DNA of 64,000 nucleotides from Exiguobacterium oxidotolerans JCM 12280. Its GTDB lineage: Bacteria; Bacillota; Bacilli; Exiguobacteriales; Exiguobacteriaceae. The position numbers and the translations under genes were made by a program. Location: assembly GCF_000702625.1 (NCBI RefSeq), contig NZ_JNIS01000001.1:1983501-2047500 (forward strand). The letters run 5' to 3'. Of the stretch, positions 42,911 to 51,285 are shown in pieces; within the stretch, counting starts at the first letter, position 1; each line of letters starts with the position of its first letter. The notes under the pieces were generated by a model, which made no database searches, was not told the origin of the DNA, and saw only the letters and a list, made by a program, of their open reading frames with translations.

Positions 42911-43936
42911 ATGATTCGTCAAGCAGTTTTGCAATACATACATGAAAAAGAAGCAGTATCTCAGCTCGACACGTTGCTCGGCGAGCGGAATGGTGTGTTA
43001 CTACACGGAGCAAAAGCCTTACAAGCGGCGAATCCTTATTTGCCAGCATTACCGAAAGTCCTATTTCAAGGACATTGCACGGATGAACAAGTTGCCCAGT
43101 TAACGGAGGCGTGTGGGGAGTATGACGTCCTCATCGCACTCGGGGGAGGTTCCTTGATTGATACGGCGAAACAAGTTGCCGTTCGTTTAAATCGACCGTT
43201 AATCGTTATCCCGACGATTGTTTCGAATTGTGCGCCGTGGACGCCACTGAGCGTCATGTACGACACGCAAGGTCAATATCTTCGTTTTGATACGCTGCCG
43301 GTTGTCATCGAGGCACTTTTACTCGACCATCGGATTCTGTCGGCGAGCCCCTATGATTATTTTGTCGCGGGTCTCGTAGACACACTTGCAAAATGGTATG
43401 AGGCCCGTGCGTTAAGTGGGATCACAGTGGAGAATCCGATCATTGAAATGGCTTTACGGGTTGCCGAGCAGTGCGAAGACCTCATCTTAAAAACACCAAT
43501 CAGCGAGGAGGTTTTTCGGGCGTATCCGTCCAGCATCGAACACTTGGTGGAAACCGTCATTCCGTTAGCGGGGAGTGTCGGCGGGTTTGGTGATGATGCG
43601 ACGCGTGGGGCAATTGGTCATGGTGTCCATAATGCGATGTCTCCTTTTGCGTCCACTCATTCGATTTTGCATGGAAGTAAGGTTGGATATGGTCTCTTGA
43701 TTCAGGAAAAGTTATTAGGAGAGAGCGAAGCATACGACGAGCTGCGTACGTACTTGCAAAAAAATGGACAGCCAATCACGAGTCTTGATTTAGGACTGAC
43801 AACATCAGAGCTTAGTCAGTTGGCCGTACAAATCGGACAAGAGCCATTATGTCAGTTGATTGAGACGGATTTATCACCAACGCGTCTACTGGACGTGCTC
43901 ACGCAAAATGATGTCGAGAGTATCACAACCTCATGA
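42911..43936 (+). CDS. Iron-containing alcohol dehydrogenase-fold protein (glycerol dehydrogenase-like)
   Basis: 341 residues: the N-terminal dinucleotide part has YDVLIALGGGSLIDTAKQVA and IPTIVSNCAPWTPLSVMYD; the C-terminal part has YFVAGLVDTLAKWYEA (metal Asp) and GHGVHNAM plus FASTHSILHGSKVGYG (metal His residues). Most similar in plan to glycerol dehydrogenase/HcxA proteins that reduce 2-oxo acids. Substrate unknown. It is divergent from the aldo-keto reductase, with which it may share a redox-stress role. Confidence 0.82.
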   Translation: MIRQAVLQYIHEKEAVSQLDTLLGERNGVLLHGAKALQAANPYLPALPKVLFQGHCTDEQVAQLTEACGEYDVLIALGGGSLIDTAKQVAVRLNRPLIVIPTIVSNCAPWTPLSVMYDTQGQYLRFDTLPVVIEALLLDHRILSASPYDYFVAGLVDTLAKWYEARALSGITVENPIIEMALRVAEQCEDLILKTPISEEVFRAYPSSIEHLVETVIPLAGSVGGFGDDATRGAIGHGVHNAMSPFASTHSILHGSKVGYGLLIQEKLLGESEAYDELRTYLQKNGQPITSLDLGLTTSELSQLAVQIGQEPLCQLIETDLSPTRLLDVLTQNDVESITTS

Positions 43937-43974
43937 AAAAACAGCCTCCGATTAAAAACGGGGGCTGTTTTTCT
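43935..43974. terminator. Bidirectional terminator
   Basis: AAAAAACAGCCTCCG faces CGGGGGCTGTTTTT around ATTAAAAA. It separates the dehydrogenase (+) from the EAL protein (-). Confidence 0.9.
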
Positions 43975-43976
43975 TA

Positions 43977-44939
43977 TTATTGTGCCTTTGCGAATTGTGC
44001 GTAAGGTGCAGGGCGACCAAGCAGGTAGCCTTGTCCGAAATCAAAACCAAGTTGCCGGCAAAGCTCGAGTTCTTCTTGCCGCTCGATGCCCTCTGCTAAA
44101 ATCTTGATTCCCATTTCTTTCGTAAGATGGCGAGCTTTTCGTAAGAAAGCTTCATTTTCTGCGACCGTATCACAGTCCGAGATGAAAGACCGATCGATTT
44201 TGATATAGTCTGGTTGAAGTAACGTCAACATATCGAGTGTCGAGAAACCAGCGCCGACATCGTCAAGCGCAACTTGTATCCCTTGTTTTTTATATTGCTC
44301 GAAGACATGTTTCAAATGAGTGACGTCTTCAATTTTTTCCGTTTCGACGACTTCAAACACAAGACGACTCGGGTCGACATTATATCGTTCGACGATTTCG
44401 AACGTATGACGAAGGCAGTATTCTGGGTTATAAATCGTTGAGGGAAGGAAGTTGATGAACGTTTTTTCGGTTCCGCCAATATGATGTGTCGCCCGGATTG
44501 CTTCTTCTCGTGCACGTTGATCGAGTCGTGAGTGAAGACCCATCTTCGAAGCTGTCGAAAAAAGAATACCTGGCGACATCGGGACATTATGATCGGCGGC
44601 GCGAAGGAGTGCCTCATTCGCGAACAGCGTGTTGTCCTGGATATTATAGATTGGTTGGAGATGACTCGTCATGTCACCTGTTTGGATGAAGTCGATGGCT
44701 TGACGATGACGTAATTGCTCGAGTAAAACAGAAGCGAGAAGCGTTGGGGTAGAAAAGCGCGATCCATCTTTTCGACATGAGACGGGAACATCATTAAGCT
44801 GTAATGTTGATTCAAGAAGCTCCTCCAACTGGTTAAACGATGTATACGAATAAACTTGAGGGATGCTCGACTGGATATGTAAGGAGCCGGCCTCGATAAA
44901 ACGGATCGTTGTCGTACATTCGGCGCAAGGATGCCACAT
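43977..44939 (-). CDS. EAL domain cyclic-di-GMP phosphodiesterase with short Cys-containing N terminus
   Basis: 320 residues. Residues about 85-315 form an EAL domain: E109-A-L in ANEALLRA, NFLPSTIYNP, FEVVETE, DDVGAGFSTLDMLTLLQPDYIKIDRSFI and LAEGIERQEE, with GFDFGQGYLLGRP at the end, so all catalytic parts seem present (DDVG for DDFG). It should cleave c-di-GMP. The first 80 residues begin HPCAEC (C5, C8) and look like a small sensor, possibly metal- or redox-binding. No GGDEF domain or membrane segment. Start MWHPCAEC at 44939; a longer frame to 45017 is possible. Confidence 0.9.
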   Translation of the reverse strand: MWHPCAECTTTIRFIEAGSLHIQSSIPQVYSYTSFNQLEELLESTLQLNDVPVSCRKDGSRFSTPTLLASVLLEQLRHRQAIDFIQTGDMTSHLQPIYNIQDNTLFANEALLRAADHNVPMSPGILFSTASKMGLHSRLDQRAREEAIRATHHIGGTEKTFINFLPSTIYNPEYCLRHTFEIVERYNVDPSRLVFEVVETEKIEDVTHLKHVFEQYKKQGIQVALDDVGAGFSTLDMLTLLQPDYIKIDRSFISDCDTVAENEAFLRKARHLTKEMGIKILAEGIERQEELELCRQLGFDFGQGYLLGRPAPYAQFAKAQ

Positions 44940-45009
44940 AAAATGATTTCCACCTTTCCTGTAGGAAGATACACCTAAAAAGATGTATTTATTAAATTGG
45001 TTAAATACT

Positions 45010-45035
45010 TTACCCAAAGATAATTGAAATGTAAC
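45010..45035 (-). promoter_or_regulatory. Possible SigB-type promoter of the EAL gene
   Basis: On the - strand GTTACA (45030-45035), a 14-base spacer and GGGTAA (45010-45015) resemble the SigB consensus GTTTAA/GGGTAT with two mismatches and one mismatch, about 70 bp before the start codon. Weak evidence. Confidence 0.3.
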
Positions 45036-45071
45036 TTCAATTCAAACATTTAGTACGCTATTGACCAAACT

Positions 45072-45119
45072 AAAAAAAGATAGAGAATTCGAAGAAAATC
45101 GAATCCTCTATCTTTTTTA
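45072..45119. terminator. Bidirectional terminator
   Basis: AAAAAAAGATAGAG and the following bases face CTCTATCTTTTTT, with an inner ATTCGA/TCGAAT pair. It ends the DUF1294/TPM/LemA operon (-). Confidence 0.88.
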
Positions 45120-45148
45120 TCGGGTGATTGAACCGAAATGTAAAACGA

Positions 45149-45421
45149 TCATGCGGTCATAAACAAAATCCAGCCCGTCGCGTGTAACAAAAGAGCAAGC
45201 GGGACAAGTAGCTGAAATTTCGGTTTGCGTGTTTTATGACGCACGAGTTGCATTCCGAGTAATGAACCGAGCGCACCTCCGAGAAAGGCAATCCAAAGCA
45301 ATGTGGCTTCCGGCGTCCGTTGTGCATGTTGTTTCGCACGACGTTTATCGGACCACATCGAGAAGAAGCCGACGACGGTCATCACGCCGTAAAAAATAAG
45401 AACCATGTATAATCCGTTCAT
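45149..45421 (-). CDS. DUF1294 (YsdA-like) membrane protein
   Basis: 90 residues with three membrane segments: MVLIFYGVMTVVGFFSMWSDKRRAK, LLWIAFLGGALGSLLGMQLVRHKTRKPKF, and a C-terminal LVPLALLLHATGWILF. The pattern DKRRA..…GG.LG...GM...RHKT.K..F is that of DUF1294. Function unknown. Last gene of a three-gene run with the TPM and LemA proteins, only 8 bp after TPM. Confidence 0.88.
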   Translation of the reverse strand: MNGLYMVLIFYGVMTVVGFFSMWSDKRRAKQHAQRTPEATLLWIAFLGGALGSLLGMQLVRHKTRKPKFQLLVPLALLLHATGWILFMTA

Positions 45422-45429
45422 TAGTGTTC

Positions 45430-46170
45430 CTACCTTTCTGCGCCACCGCCGCCGGAACTACCGCCGCCACCACGACTTCCGCCACCGCCACCACCGCCGC
45501 CGCGCATAACGGCTGACAGGATGTTGATGATCGCGAAGAAGAACATGCCACCTGTAAATTTCATATCCAAGAACAATAACAGGACAAGACCTGCGCCGAT
45601 GACGAGTTTGACCCAAAGACTCAATCCGTCTTCAGCATTCGCTTTAGGTGGATCTTGTGATTCGAGTGACTGTTCCTTCGAGACGACACTGATGACGGCT
45701 TTATAGGTTTCTGAAGCTGCTTTTCCGTAATCACCTTCGTCGCGATAGGGAACGGCGTATTGATCGAGGATTCGACCTGCCGTGATGTCGGTCAGGACAC
45801 CTTCGAGCTTGTAACCGACCTCGATTCGGAAATTGCGGCTTTTTTCGTTTGGCGCCACGACCACCATGACACCATTGTCTTTTCCTTCTTGTCCAATCCC
45901 TTGGGCACGGAAGGTTTCATTCGCATACGTACTCAAATCTTGTCCTTTTAAGTCAGGGACAGTTTTTAAAACGACTTGTGCGGTCGTATATTGTTCGAGT
46001 TCCTGACCAAGACGAGCAAGTTCCGCTTCTTCCGACGCGGTCAGCAACTGTGCATCATCTTGGATGAAGAAAGCTGCGCCCGTGCGTTCTGATACGGCTT
46101 CGGCAGTCGGAGTCAGAAGGAAGAAAACGAGGAACGCACTCAGAAGGAGACGCGTTCTTCGCCAAATCAT
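45430..46170 (-). CDS. TPM domain protein (YgcG family) with glycine-rich tail
   Basis: 246 residues: a signal peptide or N-terminal membrane segment (LLLSAFLVFFLLTPTAEA), a TPM domain (FIQDDAQLLTASEEAELARLGQELEQYTTAQVVLKTVPDLKG… NGVMVVVAPNEKSRNFRIEVGYKLEGVLTD), a C-terminal membrane segment (LVIGAGLVLLLFLDM) and a Gly/Arg/Ser-rich tail. TPM proteins may act in membrane-protein quality control; their pairing with LemA is widespread. The start overlaps the lemA stop (ATGA). Confidence 0.9.
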   Translation of the reverse strand: MIWRRTRLLLSAFLVFFLLTPTAEAVSERTGAAFFIQDDAQLLTASEEAELARLGQELEQYTTAQVVLKTVPDLKGQDLSTYANETFRAQGIGQEGKDNGVMVVVAPNEKSRNFRIEVGYKLEGVLTDITAGRILDQYAVPYRDEGDYGKAASETYKAVISVVSKEQSLESQDPPKANAEDGLSLWVKLVIGAGLVLLLFLDMKFTGGMFFFAIINILSAVMRGGGGGGGGSRGGGGSSGGGGAER

Positions 46171-46760
46171 TTCGAATCACTGTTGAAATCGACCGTTGGG
46201 TTTTCGCGGTCGCTTTCTGAAATTTCATAGTATGGTTTTTTATCAAAACCAAACGCCGAAGCATAAAGCGAAGTTGGGAAACTACGACGTTTCTTATTGT
46301 AGACTGTGACGGAATCATTGTAATCTTTCCGTGCGATACCAAGACGGTTTTCTGTCCCTTCAAGCGTGTCCATCAACGACTGGAACCGTTCGCTTGATTT
46401 AAGTTCCGGATACGTCGTTTGTAAGGCAATCAATCCACGGAGGGAAGATGTGACTTGTTGGTCGGCTTCAATCCGTTGTTCTGTCGAAGCAGCGCGGGCA
46501 AGACCAGCTTGTGCTTCAGCGATATCACCGTAAACTTTTTCTTCTTGACCAGCGATACCTTTAACAGTTTCGACAAGGTTCGGGATGAGATCCGCCCGTC
46601 GTTTAATTTGGTTATCGACTTGTGACCACTTGTTCGAAACGTCTTCTTCGACGTTTACGAGACTGTTGTATTGTCCGATTGCTAAGAAAGCAATGATGAC
46701 AACAACAGCAATTCCGATGATGAGAGGTAATTTAGAACCCCCACGATTTCTACGTGCCAT
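46167..46760 (-). CDS. lemA: LemA family protein
   Basis: 197 residues: short basic N terminus, one membrane anchor (LPLIIGIAVVVIIAFLAIG) and a helical-bundle domain with YNSLVNVEEDVSNKWSQVDNQIKRRADLIPNLVETVKG and the conserved FPTSLYASAFGF near the end. Family function is poorly known. Start MARRNRGG at 46760 behind AAAGGAG. First gene of lemA-TPM-DUF1294. Confidence 0.94.
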   Translation of the reverse strand: MARRNRGGSKLPLIIGIAVVVIIAFLAIGQYNSLVNVEEDVSNKWSQVDNQIKRRADLIPNLVETVKGIAGQEEKVYGDIAEAQAGLARAASTEQRIEADQQVTSSLRGLIALQTTYPELKSSERFQSLMDTLEGTENRLGIARKDYNDSVTVYNKKRRSFPTSLYASAFGFDKKPYYEISESDRENPTVDFNSDSK

Positions 46761-46796
46761 AATTCGTTCACTCCTTTTTCTGTATCTCATCTACTA

Positions 46797-46825
46797 TATA
46801 CCCTAAACGGTTTCAATAAGTTTCA
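46797..46825 (-). promoter_or_regulatory. Possible ECF-sigma-type promoter upstream of lemA
   Basis: On the - strand TGAAAC (46820-46825), 17 bases, then GGTATA (46797-46802) resembles the TGAAAC/CGTATA pattern of Bacillus envelope-stress ECF sigma factors (SigW group). A second TGAAAC lies 10 bp nearer. The SigA-like TATATA overlaps it, so this is uncertain. Confidence 0.35.
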
Positions 46826-46831
46826 AAAAAA

Positions 46832-46867
46832 CAAAAAACTATCAGCAAAAAACTGATAGTTTTTTTG
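46832..46867 (-). terminator. Terminator after uppP
   Basis: AAAAACTATCAG faces CTGATAGTTTTTTT around CAAAAAA, with A and T runs outside. It separates uppP from lemA on the - strand. Confidence 0.9.
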
Positions 46868-46871
46868 TTTC

Positions 46872-47708
46872 TTACATGTAAACGACGATTGCAAGAATCC
46901 CAGCTAAGACAAGGCGATAGATCGCAAATGGGACAAGTTTGATTTTATTGATCAGTTTCAAGAAGAAACGAATCGATAGTAGCGCAAACGCGAACGATGC
47001 AACAAAACCGACGATGTAAAAGCCAAGATCGCCTACATTGATGTAATCCCAGTTCTTAACGAGCGAGAGAAAACTGGCTCCGAACATGATTGGCACAGCC
47101 ATGATGAATGTAAAGTCAGCCGCTGTCCGGTGGTTCATTCCGAGGAAGACCCCTCCGGAAATCGTTGAACCGGACCGTGAAAACCCTGGCCAAAGTGAAA
47201 TACATTGGAACAATCCGACGAGTGCTGCTTGGCGGTAAGTAATTTGGTCGAGCGTCGTCGTTTTCGGTTCTTTTGGACCGAGTTTATCCGCTGCGATCAT
47301 CAAGACAGCTCCGACGGCGAGACCGATGATGACGGTATCGATCGAAAAGAGGTTTTCATCGATGAAGTCTTCGAACAATAAACCGAGGACGGCAGCAGGA
47401 AGCAGTCCGATTAAGACGTGACGCAGTTTTAATTTGTGTGTGCCCGTCGCATCATGCTCGCCTTCAATCTTATAGAGACCGATCAGGCTGAACAACCGTT
47501 TCCAAAAGACGACGATGACGGCAAGAATCGATCCGAGCTGAATGACGATCTTAAAGGTGTTCGCGGAGTATTTTCCGAGAAAGTCCGTTGTTTGGAGCCA
47601 CATGTCGTCGACGATGATCATGTGACCAGTTGAAGAGACAGGGGCGAATTCCGTCATCCCTTCGACGAAACCGAGTAAGAGTGCTTTAAGTAATTCTAAG
47701 ATATGCAT
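46872..47708 (-). CDS. uppP: Undecaprenyl-diphosphatase
   Basis: 278-residue integral membrane phosphatase (BacA/UppP) that recycles the lipid carrier of cell-wall synthesis and gives bacitracin tolerance. The two catalytic motifs are GMTEFAPVSSTGHMIIV near the N terminus and LWPGFSRSGSTISGG in the middle; about eight membrane segments. The first motif reads EFAPVSS where EFLPISS is usual. GAAGGAG precedes the ATG. Single gene. Confidence 0.96.
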   Translation of the reverse strand: MHILELLKALLLGFVEGMTEFAPVSSTGHMIIVDDMWLQTTDFLGKYSANTFKIVIQLGSILAVIVVFWKRLFSLIGLYKIEGEHDATGTHKLKLRHVLIGLLPAAVLGLLFEDFIDENLFSIDTVIIGLAVGAVLMIAADKLGPKEPKTTTLDQITYRQAALVGLFQCISLWPGFSRSGSTISGGVFLGMNHRTAADFTFIMAVPIMFGASFLSLVKNWDYINVGDLGFYIVGFVASFAFALLSIRFFLKLINKIKLVPFAIYRLVLAGILAIVVYM

Positions 47709-47880
47709 GATATTCTCCTTCTATATTTTACTATCTAAAAACATATCATGTTTCATTCTTCTGAGATAGAACTAATCTGAATATCGGGCGCAAGACCGAT
47801 AACGAAAACACCTTGTCGAATGAATAAAAAAAGAGTAGGATGGACTTATAATCAAACGAACATTTGAATGAGGTGGAGGA

Positions 47881-49971
47881 ATGGAGACGAAAACTGAGCG
47901 ATTACGAATTTCAGGAATTGATTGTGCCAATTGTGCGGCGAAGGTCGAGCGTGGTGTTTCGACTGTCGAAGGAATCGAAGCGGCAAATCTTGATTTTACG
48001 GGACAAAAGCTTTATATCACTTATCAAGGAGAGGCACCGGATGACGCGACATACGATGCGGTCGTCAAACGGGTACAAGAATTAGAGCCGAACGTCGAAG
48101 TTTCTCGTGACGTTCCATCTGACGAAAGTCATGTTCATGACCACGGTCCATTTTTAACGAAAATGAAAAAGATTCAATACAGCATCGGTGGGGTTGCCTT
48201 CATCAGTGCCTTCTTTTTACCGAGCTCAATTGAACTTATCTCATTTGCGCTGGCTTACTTCTTAATCGGTTGGGATGTGTTACGAAACGCGCTCCGAAAT
48301 ATTCGTCAGGGACAAGTATTTGATGAAAATTTCTTGATGGTCATCGCGACGGTTGGTGCTTTTCTAATTGGCGAATACCCGGAAGCGGTCGCCGTCATGC
48401 TGTTTTATCAAGTCGGTGAGTTTTTCCAACACCGGGCAGTCGATCAATCACGCAAATCGATTGCTGAATTAATGGATATTCGCCCTGAGACGGCAACTCT
48501 TGAAAATGGACAAACGATTAGTCCGATGCAAGTGAAAGTCGGGCAACGGATTTTAGTCCGACCGGGCGAAAAGATTCCGCTCGACGGAACAATCCTTGAA
48601 GGAGAAGCGTTCATCGATACGGTCGCCTTGACAGGAGAATCGGTTCCACGACGTGTCCGTACGAACGATACGATTCTTGCAGGGACGATCAATACGGATG
48701 GGCGACTGTTGATTCAAGTCGATCGTCTCTACAGTGAGTCGACGGTCGCGAAAATTCTTGATCTCGTCGAAAATGCTTCGCGCCATAAGGCACCGACGGA
48801 AAAATTCATCACCCGATTTGCTCGTGTCTACACACCGGCAGTCGTCGGGATTGCGACGTTACTCGCCGTGCTGCCGCCACTCTTTGTCGCAAATGCGACA
48901 TGGGAAGACTGGATTTACCGGGCACTTGTGTTCCTTGTCATCAGTTGTCCCTGTGCGCTCGTCATTTCCATTCCGCTCGGGTTCTTCAGTGGAATTGGTG
49001 CCGCTTCAAAACGCGGGATTCTCGTGAAGGGTGGAAATCATCTCGAGGCATTACAACAGCTGGATACGGTCGTTTTTGATAAAACAGGGACCTTGACAGA
49101 AGGGGTCTTTGAAGTGACGGAACTCCGCCCGGTTGCTTGTTCAGACGAAGAATTGTTGAAAGTGGCAACGCTTGTTGAACAGCATTCGAATCATCCGATT
49201 GCAAAGTCCATCCAACGGACATATGCAAGTTATGGTGAAGTGACGGAATCCGTTCAAGAGTATCGCGAAGTCGCAGGATCAGGTGTCGTCGGTCGCTTCG
49301 GAACGGATACGATTCGTGCCGGGAATGCCCGTTGGTTCAACGAACTTGGTTATGAGACGCTTGATCAAACGGCAGACGGGACGTACATTCATGTCGCACG
49401 CAATGATACGTATCTCGGCTACATCCGAATTGCTGATCACATTAAAGACAGCACGGTTGAAGCACTTGCTCGCCTCAAAGCACTCGGTGTGCGGAAAACG
49501 GTCATGTTGACGGGCGACCGCCGGGCAACGGCAGAAGCAATCGGCCGTCAAATCGGGATTGACGAAGTTGCAGCAGAACTATTACCTGATCAAAAAGTCG
49601 AACAACTCGAACTGATTTTGAAGCAAGCGGATGGAAAAGTGGCCTTTGTTGGCGACGGCATCAATGATGCCCCTGTTTTGACACGAGCCGATGTCGGAAT
49701 CGCGATGGGCGGACTCGGCAGTGATGTGGCGATTGAAGCCGCAGATATCGTCCTCATGACAGATGAACCAAAGCAGTTGGTCGAAGCAATTGAGATTGCC
49801 CGTGCGACACGAAAAATTGTCTATCAAAACATTTTCTTCGCACTTGGCGTGAAAGCCGTGTTTCTCCTGTTTGGTGCATTTGGTTTCGCGACGATGTGGG
49901 AAGCTGTGTTTGCGGATGTCGGTGTAACCGTCCTGGCTGTTTTAAATGCGATGCGCATCCTCAAAAAATAA
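47881..49971 (+). CDS. cadA: Heavy-metal P-type ATPase (Zn/Cd/Pb exporter)
   Basis: 696 residues: an N-terminal metal-binding domain with C15/C18 (GIDCANCAAK), a short His-containing linker (HVHDHG), the membrane CPC motif C356-P-C358, phosphorylated D400 in DKTGTLT, the HP motif in SNHPIAKS, and GDGINDAP. The CPC motif and EADIV… ending fit the Zn/Cd/Pb class rather than the copper class. It exports toxic divalent metals. GAGGTGGAGG precedes the ATG. TCAAA and TTTGA (47852-47867) form an inverted repeat ahead of the gene that could bind an ArsR-type metal sensor; none is encoded nearby. Confidence 0.94.
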   Translation: METKTERLRISGIDCANCAAKVERGVSTVEGIEAANLDFTGQKLYITYQGEAPDDATYDAVVKRVQELEPNVEVSRDVPSDESHVHDHGPFLTKMKKIQYSIGGVAFISAFFLPSSIELISFALAYFLIGWDVLRNALRNIRQGQVFDENFLMVIATVGAFLIGEYPEAVAVMLFYQVGEFFQHRAVDQSRKSIAELMDIRPETATLENGQTISPMQVKVGQRILVRPGEKIPLDGTILEGEAFIDTVALTGESVPRRVRTNDTILAGTINTDGRLLIQVDRLYSESTVAKILDLVENASRHKAPTEKFITRFARVYTPAVVGIATLLAVLPPLFVANATWEDWIYRALVFLVISCPCALVISIPLGFFSGIGAASKRGILVKGGNHLEALQQLDTVVFDKTGTLTEGVFEVTELRPVACSDEELLKVATLVEQHSNHPIAKSIQRTYASYGEVTESVQEYREVAGSGVVGRFGTDTIRAGNARWFNELGYETLDQTADGTYIHVARNDTYLGYIRIADHIKDSTVEALARLKALGVRKTVMLTGDRRATAEAIGRQIGIDEVAAELLPDQKVEQLELILKQADGKVAFVGDGINDAPVLTRADVGIAMGGLGSDVAIEAADIVLMTDEPKQLVEAIEIARATRKIVYQNIFFALGVKAVFLLFGAFGFATMWEAVFADVGVTVLAVLNAMRILKK

Positions 49972-50025
49972 CCAAAGGTCCACGCTGTAAGGTGCGGACT
50001 CAAAAGTCATTCCAAGATCAACCTG

Positions 50026-50059
50026 AAAACTCCTTCACCGGCGATGAAGGAGTTTTTTT
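50026..50059 (+). terminator. Terminator after cadA
   Basis: AAAACTCCTTCA faces TGAAGGAGTTTTTTT around CCGGCGA, 11-bp stem with T run, between convergent genes. Confidence 0.92.
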
Positions 50060-50076
50060 GTTCAATCGGTTTGTTT

Positions 50077-50889
50077 TTAGCCTAAGGCGACATCAAGAAT
50101 CATCATGACGGTAAAGCCGACCATTAGACCGAGTGTCGCTAAATCCGAGCCGTTTTCAGCTTGTGATTCAGGAATCAATTCCTCAACGACAACAAAAATC
50201 ATCGCGCCGGCTGCAAAGGCGAGTGCGTAAGGCAGTAACGGCTGAATGAAGAAAACGGCAGCCGCCCCGATCATCGCCGCAATCGGTTCAACAATAGCGG
50301 ACATTTGACCGTAATTGAAAGCGCGACGGCGTGACATGCCTTCACCACGAAGCGGAATCGATAAGGCAGCACCTTCCGGCATATTTTGAATCCCGATTCC
50401 GAGTGCGAGCGTCAAAGCACCAGCGACTGTCGCCCCGTCCATATTTAACGCAGCAGCACCAAAAGCGACACCGATTGCTAGACCTTCTGGGATATTGTGC
50501 AAGGTGATGGCTAAAAAGAGCAGAGTTGCCTTTTTAAGACCGGTCGAAGGGCCTTCTGCATTTTCAAGTGGTGCGGATAAGTGTAAATGTGGTGTGACGA
50601 AGTCGAGTAAGCGAACGAAGAAGCCACCTGCTAAAAATCCGATTGCAGCCGGAAGCCAGGCGATGCCACCATCCTGTTCCGTAAATTCAATCGCCGGAGC
50701 GAGCAGTGACCAAAAGGACGCAGCGATCATGACACCGGCGGCGAAGCCGAGCATCATATTCATGACCTTTTTTTCAATTGTCGTAAAGACGAAAACAAGT
50801 GCCGCCCCAAGTGCGGTCAAGCCCCATGTCATCATCCCGGCGAGTAATGCCTGGATCACGACGGGGAGTGAAGTAAACCATTCAAACAT
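50077..50889 (-). CDS. ZIP family metal transporter (GufA/ZupT-like)
   Basis: 270 residues with about eight membrane segments. The metal-path motifs are HNIPEGLAIGVAFG and QNMPEGAALSIPLRGEGMSRRRAF; a third conserved region is FVVVEELIPESQ. It imports zinc or another divalent metal. It is convergent with the metal-exporting ATPase, so uptake and efflux genes lie side by side. GAAGGAATG precedes the ATG. Confidence 0.92.
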   Translation of the reverse strand: MFEWFTSLPVVIQALLAGMMTWGLTALGAALVFVFTTIEKKVMNMMLGFAAGVMIAASFWSLLAPAIEFTEQDGGIAWLPAAIGFLAGGFFVRLLDFVTPHLHLSAPLENAEGPSTGLKKATLLFLAITLHNIPEGLAIGVAFGAAALNMDGATVAGALTLALGIGIQNMPEGAALSIPLRGEGMSRRRAFNYGQMSAIVEPIAAMIGAAAVFFIQPLLPYALAFAAGAMIFVVVEELIPESQAENGSDLATLGLMVGFTVMMILDVALG

Positions 50890-50955
50890 ACAAACATTCC
50901 TTCTTTCAAATCATAATTCAAGAGATAAGTGCATTATTGAAGCCCACTGTCACTC

Positions 50956-51285
50956 CTACCCGTTTTCAATCCGAACTAGTCGCATCAGTGGAATTTCGAT
51001 CGAATTTTGACTCCGGACGTGCAGAAGTCCTCGTTCGCGCTCGATTCGTTCGATGAATCCGGTCAGTGTGATATAGCTTCCCTCCTTATAATACGTGATT
51101 TCAAGTTCTTTTCCTTCCATTAATGCTTCTTCGAGGATGAATTGCCATGATTCTTGAAGTTGTTCATCGATGGGCGGTAGTGTTAAACGATGCGTATCTT
51201 TATAATAGTCGCGCAACAGTTGAATGTACTCCGGCATCAAAAACGGAATCCATTTTAAATTGCCACGGTCACGATACCGTGTCAT
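50956..51285 (-). CDS. YolD-like protein
   Basis: 109 residues with the YolD core: RGNLKWIPFLMPEYIQLL near the start and a C-terminal small beta barrel (ITYYKEGSYITLTGFIERIERERGLLHVRSQNSIEIPLMRLVRIE). YolD proteins nearly always sit next to a UvrX-type Y-family polymerase and were proposed as UmuD-like partners. Here it follows and overlaps the polymerase gene by 17 bp. Start MTRYRDRG at 51285 behind GGGAGG. Confidence 0.88.
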   Translation of the reverse strand: MTRYRDRGNLKWIPFLMPEYIQLLRDYYKDTHRLTLPPIDEQLQESWQFILEEALMEGKELEITYYKEGSYITLTGFIERIERERGLLHVRSQNSIEIPLMRLVRIENG

